NCBI GenBank assembly: GCA_035500775.1 | Contig: DATJWY010000102.1 | Span: 1-6,811, forward strand | From: DATJWY01 sp035500775 | GTDB taxonomy: Bacteria > Pseudomonadota > Alphaproteobacteria > Acetobacterales > Acetobacteraceae | Length of the DNA stretch: 6,811 bases | Direction: 5' to 3' | Translations under genes and position numbers: made by a program | Shown here: in pieces, positions 1-5,724 of the stretch | Layout: every line of letters begins with the position of its first letter | How positions within the stretch are numbered: the stretch's first letter is position 1 | Notes under the pieces: generated by a model | What the model was told of the DNA's origin: nothing | Seen by the model: the letters and a program-made list of their open reading frames with translations, nothing else | The model's database searches: none

Positions 1-1
1 G

Positions 2-1324
2 CGCGTGCTGATCTGGGGCCTGCTGGAAGCGCGGTTGCAGGCGGTGGATGTGGTGGTGCTCGGGGGTCTGACCGAGGGCGTCTGGCCGGAGATCCCGGAG
101 CCGGGGCCGTGGATGAGCCGCGCCATGCGGATGACGGTGGGTCTGCCCGCGCCGGAGGAGAAGGTCGGGCAGGCGGCGCATGATTTCGTCATGGCGGCCT
201 GTTCCGCCCCGGTCGCCGTGCTCTCGGTGCCCGGGCGGCGGGATGGCGCCCCGGCGGTGCCGGCGCGCTGGGTGACGCGGCTGGAGGCGTTGCTGGCCGG
301 GCAGGGGCGGACCCTGCCCGAGCATCCGGCGACCCTCTGGGCGCGCGCGCTCGACCGGCCGGTGGGCGCGCCCGCGCCGGTGAGTCCGCCCGCGCCCTGT
401 CCACCCGTGGCGGCGCGGCCGCGCCGGCTCAGCGTCACCGCCATCGAGACCTGGCTGCGCGACCCGTATGCGATCTATGCCCGGCATGTGCTCGGGCTGG
501 AGGCGTTGCGGCCGCTGGAGGAGAGCGCGGATCATCTCGATTACGGCACCATCGTGCACGCGGCGATCTGCGCCTTTCTCGGCGATCTGCCGCCGCACTG
601 GCCGGAGGACGCGGCCGACCGCATGCGCGCGGCGATGGCGGCGGCGCTGGGGAGCGCCGTGTTGCGCCCGGCGCTCGCCGCCTGGTGGCGGCCGCGCCTC
701 GCCCGCATCGCCGACTGGGTGGCCGCCGCCGAACAGGAGCGGCGGGCGCACGGGCCGCTGGCGCATCTCGGGGCGGAGGTGAAAGGGCAGCACGTCTTCG
801 ACGGCCCGGCCGGCCCGTTCCGCCTCGTCGGCCGCGCCGACCGGATCGAGCGCCGTTTCGACAGCTCCATCGCCATCCTCGACTACAAGACCGGCTCGCC
901 GCCCTCGAACAAGGATGTCGCCGCCGGCCGGGCGCCGCAGCTCACGCTGGAGGCCTTCATGGCCGAGGCGGGGGCGTTCGGCGAGGAACTGACCGGCACG
1001 GTGACGGAGCTGGTCTATTGGCACCTGACCGGCGGGTTCGAGCCCGGCAAGGCGCGGGCCCTGTTCCGGAACGCCCGCAACGACAAGACCCGCGAGGCCG
1101 AGAAGCAGAAGGTGGCGGAGCTGACGGCGGCGGCGGGGGAGAAACTCGCGCGCCTGATCGCCCGCTTCGACGATCCCGGCCAGCCTTATCTCTCGCAGCC
1201 CAACCCGGCGGCGCCGCCCCGCTTCTCCGATTACGCGCAACTCGCGCGGGTGGGGGAATGGGCGGTGGTGGACGACGCGGCGGATGATCCGGCGGGCGAG
1301 GATGCGCCGGAGGATGAGGCATGA
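2..1324 (+). CDS. addB: AddB, C-terminal part (double-strand break repair helicase-nuclease subunit), 5'-truncated by window edge
   Basis: Subunit of the cytosolic AddAB helicase-nuclease, which resects double-strand DNA ends so that RecA can load. The reading frame is open from base 2, so the true start lies upstream; about 440 residues are visible of a family usually near 1000. The first 40 visible residues carry the typical AddB segment LGGLTEGVWPE followed by PWMSR. A RecB-family PD-(D/E)XK nuclease domain follows: its entry helix begins near residue 142 (RLSVTAIETWLRDP), then YGTIVH with H186, D280 in GRADRIE, D294 and K296 in LDYKTG, and Q313 in PQLTLEA. No cysteines follow the nuclease core, so the Fe-S cluster of Firmicute AddB is not expected. 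The tail is acidic (DDAADDPAGEDAPEDEA). The stop overlaps the addA start in ATGA, indicating co-translation. The ATP-binding part, if present, is outside the window. Assignment is firm; the alphaproteobacterial subtype is from recall of the family. Confidence 0.95.
   Translation, partial: RVLIWGLLEARLQAVDVVVLGGLTEGVWPEIPEPGPWMSRAMRMTVGLPAPEEKVGQAAHDFVMAACSAPVAVLSVPGRRDGAPAVPARWVTRLEALLAGQGRTLPEHPATLWARALDRPVGAPAPVSPPAPCPPVAARPRRLSVTAIETWLRDPYAIYARHVLGLEALRPLEESADHLDYGTIVHAAICAFLGDLPPHWPEDAADRMRAAMAAALGSAVLRPALAAWWRPRLARIADWVAAAEQERRAHGPLAHLGAEVKGQHVFDGPAGPFRLVGRADRIERRFDSSIAILDYKTGSPPSNKDVAAGRAPQLTLEAFMAEAGAFGEELTGTVTELVYWHLTGGFEPGKARALFRNARNDKTREAEKQKVAELTAAAGEKLARLIARFDDPGQPYLSQPNPAAPPRFSDYAQLARVGEWAVVDDAADDPAGEDAPEDEA
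1309..1313 (+). promoter_or_regulatory. Ribosome binding site of addA inside the addB 3' end
   Basis: A GGAGG core lies inside the last codons of addB, 7 bases before the addA ATG at 1321. With the ATGA stop/start overlap, it supports this start and suggests that addA is translated by re-initiation or direct loading on the addBA message. Confidence 0.7.
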
Positions 1325-4300
1325 CCACCCCGATCCTTCAGGCCGAGGCCAGCCAGCGCGCCGCCTCCGATCCCGCCGTTTCCGCCTTCGTCGCCGCCAA
1401 TGCGGGTGCGGGCAAGACCAAGCTGCTGATCGACCGTCTGTTGCGCCTGATGCTGCCGGGGCCGGAGCGCGCGCCGGCCGATCCCGGCGGCATTGTCTGC
1501 CTCACCTACACCAAGGCCGCCGCCTCGGAGATGGCGATCCGGCTGCAAAAGGTGCTCGGCCGCTGGGTGACGCTGCCGGACGACAAACTCGACGCGGAGC
1601 TGGCGCGGCTCGACGTGCCGCAAGGCGCGGAAACCCGCCGGGCCGCGCGGGAGCTGTTTGCCCGCGTGCTCGACCTGCCGGGCGGCATGCGGATCAGCAC
1701 CATCCATGCCTTCTGCCAGTCGCTGCTGCGGCGCTTCCCGCTGGAGGCGCGGCTCTCGCCGCATTTCGACCTGCTGGCCGAGGACGAGGCGCGGGTTGAA
1801 ATGCTCGGCGCGCGCGAGGCGGCGTTGGAGACGGCCGATCCGGCGGCGCTCGCCATCCTTGCCGGGTTGCTCTCGGAGCAGGGCTTCGGCGATCTGGTGC
1901 ATAAGCTGCGCGAGCATGAGGGGCGGCTTGCCCCGGTGCTGGCCCTGGCGCCGGAGGCACGGGCGGCGGCGTTGCGCCGGGCCGCCGGGGCGGACGTGGC
2001 CAGTGAGGCGGAATTGCTCGCGCGGGCGGTGACCTGGGAGGCGGAGGCGGCGCTGCGCGACGCGCTGCTGGTCAAGCGCACCAAGGGCACGCCGGCGATG
2101 CGGGACGATGCCGACCGCGTGCTCGGCTGGCTGAACCGGCCCGCCGATCTGCGTGCGGAGGCCTGGGCGGAATGGCGCGGCTATTTCCTGACCGGCAGCG
2201 GCGAGCCGCGCGCGCCCGGCGGGTTCTGCCGGAGCAAGACGCTGGCCGAGCAGCACCCGGAGATCGCCGAGCGCTGCGTCGCCGAGGCGGAGCGCATCCT
2301 GGCGGTGGAGGGGCAGCGCCGCGCGCTCCGCCTCGCCGAGGCCACGGATGCGCTGCTCGCCCTCGCGGGTCCGGTGCTGCGCGCCTACATCGCGCGCAAG
2401 GCGCTGACCGCGCGGCTCGATTACGCCGACCTCATCGTCCACACCTCCCGCCTGTTGCACGATCCGGGCGTCGCCTGGGTGCTCTACAAGCTCGATGGCG
2501 GGCTGGATCACCTGCTGCTCGACGAGGTGCAGGATACTGCGCCCGAGCAATGGCGCATCGCCGGCATGCTGACCGCCGAATTCTTCGCCGGCGAAGGCGC
2601 GCGGGAGACGCCGCGGACGCTGTTCGCCGTCGGCGACCGCAAGCAGTCGATCTACTCCTTCCAGGGTGCCGAGCCGGACGAGCTGGATCGCTGGCGCGCC
2701 CGCTTCCGCAAAAGCGCGCAGGAGGCCGGGTTGCCCTGGCGGGAGCCGAGGCTCGACGTCTCCTTCCGCTCCACCGAGCCGGTGCTGCGCCTCGTCGATA
2801 CGGTGTTCCGCGACCCGCTCGCGGCGCGCGGCGTGCTCGACAATGCCGGCGCGCCGCTCGCCCATATCGCCCGGCGCGAGGGGCATGCCGGGCGGGTGGA
2901 GCTGTGGCCGCTCGCGCCGCGGCACCGGCCGGGCGAGGACGATCCCTGGAGCATCCCGCGCCAGAACCGGGTGGCGGTCTCGGCACAGCAGCGCCTGGTC
3001 GAGCATCTGGCCGCCTGGATCGCCGCGCGCACGGATGGCGGAACCTTGCTGGAGAGTCAGGGCCGGCCGCTCGCGCCGGGCGACGTGCTGGTGCTGCTGC
3101 GCAAGCGCGGCCAGTTCGCGCACAGGCTGGTGCGGGCGCTGAAGGCGCGCGGCGTGCCGGTGGCGGGGCTGGACCGGCTGGTGCTGACCGACCAGCCGGC
3201 GGTGCAGGACCTGATGGCGCTGTGCGACATGCTGCTGCAGCCGCAGGACGACCTGACGCTCGCCAACCTGCTCGTCAGCCCGCTCTGCGACCTCTCGGAT
3301 GAGAGCCTGATGGCGCTCGCCCTGGGGCGGGAGGGCACGCTCTGGGACGTGCTGCGTGCCCGCTCCCGCGAGCGGACGGACTGGGAGCGCGCCTATGCCT
3401 TTTGCGCCACCCTGCTCGGCCGCGCCGATTACGCGAGCCCGCATGCCTTGCTCGCCGAGGCGCTCGGCCCGCTCGGCGGGCGGGCGCGGCTGTTCCGCCG
3501 GCTGGGGCCGGAGGCGGCGGAGCCGGTGGACGAGTTCCTCCAGGCGGCGCTGACCTACGCGGCGCAGCACCCGCCCTCGCTGCAAGGCTTCCTGCACTGG
3601 ATGCGGCAATCCGGCGCCGAGGTGAAGCGCGAGGCCGAGGGCGCGGGCGGGGCGGTGCGGGTGATGACCGTGCATGGCGCGAAGGGCTTGCAGGCACCGC
3701 TCGTCATCCTGCCCGACACCACCGGGCTGCCGACGGATGACACGCGCATCGTCTGGGAGCCCGATCCGCTGACCGGGGTGAAACTGCCGCTCTGGTTTCC
3801 GCGCAAGGAGTTGCGCTGCCCGGTGGCGGATGAGCGCAAGGCGGAAGCGCGGCGGCGGCAGATCGAGGAATACAACCGCCTGCTCTACGTCGCCCTGACC
3901 CGGGCGGAGGACCATCTCGTGGTCTGCGGCTGGGAGGAGAGCCGGAAAGGCGCGGCGGCGGAGTCCGGCGAACCGGAGGCACCGCCGGAGAGCTGGTATG
4001 CCTCGGTCGCGCGCGGCCTCGCCCGGCTTAATCCGGAGCGGGACGCCTTTGTCGAGGCCGGGACGCCACTCCCGGCCGGCAGCGAAGCCGAGGATGGTGC
4101 CGCCGCTGATCCGGACCCCGAGGATCCGGCCGATCCGCCGGCGGAGGCCGCTTCCGATGCGGGCGAGGGCGCGACTCCGGGCGGGGCCGTCGCGCGCGGC
4201 GCCTGGATGGGTGAAATCCTGGCGATCGCTTGCCCGCAGACGGCGGCGCCGCCCGAATCCGCCGCCCGCGCCGCCGAGGCCGCGCCGGACCTGCCGGCCT

Positions 4301-4941
4301 GGGTCGGGCGGGCGCCGTTCTGGTCGCCCGCGCCGCCGCCGCCCGAGCCGGCCCGGCCGCAGCCGCTGGCGCCCAGCCGGCCGGAAGGGGTCGCCCTCGG
4401 CACCGTGCCGAGCGCCGCCTCGCCCCTCGCGGCGCGCGGCGAGGACCGGTTCAGGCGCGGCGCCCTGGTGCATGCGCTGTTGCAGCATTTGCCCGACCTG
4501 CCGGAGCCGGAGCGGGAGGAAGCCGCCTATGCCTACGCCGCCCGCGCGGCGCATGGCCTGCCGGCGGCGACGGCGCGGGAGTTGGCGCGGGAGGCGCTCG
4601 GCGTGCTGGCCGATCCGGCGCTCGTGCCGCTGTTCGGCCCGGCGGCGCGGGCGGAACAGCCGCTCTCCGGCATGGTTGGCGGGATGGTCGTCTCCGGCCA
4701 GGTGGACCGGATGGTGGTGCTGCCGGACCGCGTGCTGGTGGCGGATTTCAAGACGAATCGCGACCCGCCGCCGAACGTCGAGGAGACGCCGCCGCTCTAC
4801 CTGCGGCAGATGGCCGCCTATCGCGCGGTGCTGCGCGGTCTCTACCCGGACCGGCGTATCGATTGCGTGCTGATCTGGACCACGGCGCCGCGGGTGATGA
4901 CGCTGCCCGAGGCGCTGCTGGACGCGCAGGATCTCGGCTGA
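1321..4941 (+). CDS. addA: AddA, ATP-dependent helicase-nuclease subunit of AddAB
   Basis: Superfamily 1 (UvrD/Rep type) 3'-5' helicase with a C-terminal nuclease; it unwinds and degrades broken DNA ends together with AddB. The 1206 residues match the usual alphaproteobacterial length. Motifs in order: Q motif near Q12; Walker A AGAGKT (28-33, K32); motif Ia LTYTKAAASEM (61-71); ISTIHAFCQ (125-133); Walker B LLLDEVQDT with D401/E402; motif III VGDRKQSIYSFQGA (437-450); motif IV VSFRSTEPV around R483; motif V MTVHGAKGL (782-790); motif VI NRLLYVALTRAED (852-864). An acidic then proline-rich linker (about 915-1025) leads to the nuclease: GALVHALL with H1051, D1129, D1142 and K1144 in ADFKTN, and Q1163/Y1167. 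Every catalytic residue expected is present, so the protein should be active. Motif V has Gln791 where UvrD-like helicases usually have Glu. The start is set by the ATGA overlap with addB and by a GGAGG site 7 bases upstream. Confidence 0.97.
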   Translation: MTTPILQAEASQRAASDPAVSAFVAANAGAGKTKLLIDRLLRLMLPGPERAPADPGGIVCLTYTKAAASEMAIRLQKVLGRWVTLPDDKLDAELARLDVPQGAETRRAARELFARVLDLPGGMRISTIHAFCQSLLRRFPLEARLSPHFDLLAEDEARVEMLGAREAALETADPAALAILAGLLSEQGFGDLVHKLREHEGRLAPVLALAPEARAAALRRAAGADVASEAELLARAVTWEAEAALRDALLVKRTKGTPAMRDDADRVLGWLNRPADLRAEAWAEWRGYFLTGSGEPRAPGGFCRSKTLAEQHPEIAERCVAEAERILAVEGQRRALRLAEATDALLALAGPVLRAYIARKALTARLDYADLIVHTSRLLHDPGVAWVLYKLDGGLDHLLLDEVQDTAPEQWRIAGMLTAEFFAGEGARETPRTLFAVGDRKQSIYSFQGAEPDELDRWRARFRKSAQEAGLPWREPRLDVSFRSTEPVLRLVDTVFRDPLAARGVLDNAGAPLAHIARREGHAGRVELWPLAPRHRPGEDDPWSIPRQNRVAVSAQQRLVEHLAAWIAARTDGGTLLESQGRPLAPGDVLVLLRKRGQFAHRLVRALKARGVPVAGLDRLVLTDQPAVQDLMALCDMLLQPQDDLTLANLLVSPLCDLSDESLMALALGREGTLWDVLRARSRERTDWERAYAFCATLLGRADYASPHALLAEALGPLGGRARLFRRLGPEAAEPVDEFLQAALTYAAQHPPSLQGFLHWMRQSGAEVKREAEGAGGAVRVMTVHGAKGLQAPLVILPDTTGLPTDDTRIVWEPDPLTGVKLPLWFPRKELRCPVADERKAEARRRQIEEYNRLLYVALTRAEDHLVVCGWEESRKGAAAESGEPEAPPESWYASVARGLARLNPERDAFVEAGTPLPAGSEAEDGAAADPDPEDPADPPAEAASDAGEGATPGGAVARGAWMGEILAIACPQTAAPPESAARAAEAAPDLPAWVGRAPFWSPAPPPPEPARPQPLAPSRPEGVALGTVPSAASPLAARGEDRFRRGALVHALLQHLPDLPEPEREEAAYAYAARAAHGLPAATARELAREALGVLADPALVPLFGPAARAEQPLSGMVGGMVVSGQVDRMVVLPDRVLVADFKTNRDPPPNVEETPPLYLRQMAAYRAVLRGLYPDRRIDCVLIWTTAPRVMTLPEALLDAQDLG

Positions 4942-5045
4942 CCGCCGGGCGGGCGGCGCCCCGTCGCGGCGCGGCGCGGCGGGATGCTTGATCCGCGCGC
5001 GTTTTCCGCCCATCTCGGCTGGTGAATGGCCGGTTCCGGCCGCTT

Positions 5046-5071
5046 CCGGGCGGTGCGCCCCCCGGTTTTTT
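5046..5071 (+). terminator. Intrinsic terminator after addA
   Basis: CCGGG (5046-5050) pairs with CCCGG (5061-5065). After a one-base bulge (C5051), GG (5052-5053) pairs with CC (5059-5060), leaving the loop TGCGC. The stem is followed at once by six T (5066-5071), the classic hairpin-plus-T-tract layout. It lies 105 bases past the addA stop and 62 before the trxA start, so it probably ends the addBA message and separates it from trxA. A second small stem, GGCCG/CGGCC (5028-5041), sits just upstream. Termination strength is inferred, not measured. Confidence 0.6.
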
Positions 5072-5102
5072 CACTCGTCAGCCGACGCGGGCGGCGCCAC
5101 AG

Positions 5103-5112
5103 TCAGCGCTGA
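5103..5112. repeat. Perfect 10-bp palindrome upstream of trxA
   Basis: TCAGCGCTGA is its own reverse complement and ends 8 bases before the trxA ribosome binding site (5121-5125), downstream of the addA terminator. It could be a binding site for a dimeric regulator or a small stem in the trxA leader, but it does not extend beyond 10 bp and could be chance. I do not recognise it as a known operator. Confidence 0.35.
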
Positions 5113-5120
5113 TCCGCCGC

Positions 5121-5125
5121 AGGAG
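5121..5125 (+). promoter_or_regulatory. Ribosome binding site deciding the trxA start
   Basis: AGGAG lies 7 bases before ATG 5133 but only 1 base before the in-frame ATG at 5127, so 5133 is the better start. The frame is open further upstream to 5022, but that extension would cover the addA terminator and adds residues foreign to thioredoxin. Confidence 0.75.
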
Positions 5126-5132
5126 AATGTGC

Positions 5133-5459
5133 ATGAGCGCCAACACCGTCCCCGTCACCGACGAAACGTTCGAGCAGAGCGTGCTGAAGGCCTCCGGCCC
5201 GGTCCTGGTCGATTTCTGGGCGGAGTGGTGCGGCCCCTGCAAGATGATCGCCCCGGCGCTGGAGGAAATCGGCGCCGAGTTCAAGGGCCAGGTCACGGTC
5301 GCCAAGGTGAACATCGACGAGAACCCCGTGACCCCGAACACCTATGCGGTGCGCGGCATCCCGACCCTGATCCTGTTCAAGGACGGGCAGCCGGTCGCGA
5401 CCAAGGTCGGCGCCCTGCCGAAGAGCGCGCTCAAGGATTGGGTGCGCGGGAGCCTCTGA
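5133..5459 (+). CDS. trxA: Thioredoxin 1 (TrxA)
   Basis: Small cytosolic dithiol-disulfide oxidoreductase that donates electrons from thioredoxin reductase to ribonucleotide reductase, methionine sulfoxide reductases, peroxiredoxins and other targets. The protein from ATG 5133 is 108 residues, the standard length for a single-domain thioredoxin. It has the canonical active site WCGPC (32-36, cysteines 33 and 36), preceded by VLVDFWAEW with the buried Asp27, and the cis-proline loop GIPTLILF (Pro77) followed by the usual KDG turn and a conserved glycine at 93. No signal peptide or membrane segment is seen, so it acts in the cytosol. It follows addA, an order I recall as frequent in Alphaproteobacteria, but an intrinsic terminator separates the two, so it probably has its own promoter; I could not pick one with confidence. 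Its 3' end is followed 15 bases later by the first hairpin of the 160-bp repeat. Confidence 0.97.
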   Translation: MSANTVPVTDETFEQSVLKASGPVLVDFWAEWCGPCKMIAPALEEIGAEFKGQVTVAKVNIDENPVTPNTYAVRGIPTLILFKDGQPVATKVGALPKSALKDWVRGSL

Positions 5460-5470
5460 GGTTTATGCGG

Positions 5471-5630
5471 AAGGCCAGGGGCTTTGCCCCTGGACCCCAT
5501 CAAAGGCTAAGCCTTTGAAATCCGTTACTTTTCGAGGTCGCAGGGGCAGCCAGCCCGGGGCCTTGGGCGCAAGTAATGGGATCCAAGGGCCTCACGGCCC
5601 TTGGCGGGTCCAGGGCGGAGCCCTGGCCTT
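5471..5630. repeat. 160-bp nested inverted-repeat element (four hairpins, two mirrored 60-bp arms), MITE- or REP-like
   Basis: The left arm (5471-5530) and the reverse complement of the right arm (5571-5630) align along their whole length with a few substitutions and small gaps. The outer 10 bp (AAGGCCAGGG / CCCTGGCCTT) and TGGACCC/GGGTCCA match exactly. Each arm has two hairpins. Left: CCAGGGGC-TTT-GCCCCTGG (5475-5493) and TCAAAGGC-TAA-GCCTTTGA (5500-5518). Right: CCAAGGGCC-TCAC-GGCCCTTGG (5583-5604) and CCAGGGC-GGA-GCCCTGG (5610-5626). The inner ends pair as CCGTTACTT/AAGTAATGG (5522-5530 with 5571-5579, one G-T wobble). The 40-bp centre is GC-rich and has no ORF of note. No clear target-site duplication flanks it. 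It resembles intergenic repeats I remember from Acetobacteraceae genomes, but family membership is unverified. It probably also forms the 3' end of the trxA message. Confidence 0.8.
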
Positions 5631-5660
5631 GCCTTTCTAACACGCACGGCGCGAGCCCCC

Positions 5661-5689
5661 TTACCCATCGTGGCCGTCTGCCGCTATAG
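5661..5689 (+). promoter_or_regulatory. Candidate sigma-70-type promoter of ahcY
   Basis: TTACCC (5661-5666) as a -35 and CTATAG (5684-5689) as a -10 are separated by 17 bases. The -10 is close to the CTATAT form common in alphaproteobacterial promoters; the -35 is weak (3 of 6 to TTGACA). It lies downstream of the repeat element and would give a leader of about 30 bases. CTATAG is one of the few A/T-rich spots in this GC-rich stretch. Confidence 0.4.
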
Positions 5690-5710
5690 CGCCGGCATCG
5701 CGCACGACGC

Positions 5711-5715
5711 AGGAG
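5711..5715 (+). promoter_or_regulatory. Ribosome binding site of ahcY
   Basis: AGGAG lies 9 bases before the ATG at 5725. It supports this start, which also matches the usual N-terminus of the family. Confidence 0.7.
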
Positions 5716-5724
5716 ACCGATTCA

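Noticed and set aside
4942..4983. GC-rich stretch just after addA with possible stems (CCGCC/GGCGG) and three tandem GCGGC units.
   Set aside because: No T-tract follows, the stems are weak and ambiguous, and 5-base units in such GC-rich DNA are expected by chance.
1231..5013. A 1260-codon open frame on the - strand, fully antisense to addA.
   Set aside because: Its codons lie in register with those of addA, so its stops would need TTA, CTA or TCA codons in addA, and GC-rich codon bias has removed all of these. The translation is Arg/Gln/His/Pro-rich without recognisable motifs, and addA is unmistakable.
4988..5016. TTGATC with a possible -10 at 5011 as a trxA promoter.
   Set aside because: The -10 candidate CATCTC is poor, and a transcript from here would meet the terminator at 5046-5071.
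5022..5132. Upstream extension of trxA to an ATG at 5022.
   Set aside because: It would cover the terminator hairpin and T-tract, lacks a ribosome binding site, and adds residues not found in thioredoxins. ATG 5133 has AGGAG at the right spacing.
5471..5630. Reading the hairpin cluster as a CRISPR array, tRNA or attachment site.
   Set aside because: There are no regularly spaced direct repeats, no cloverleaf or tRNA arm signatures, and no integrase nearby. The symmetry is inverted, not direct.
5631..5724. Possible SAH riboswitch before ahcY.
   Set aside because: The leader after the candidate promoter is only about 30 bases, and I see none of the conserved helices or GC-rich core of that class.
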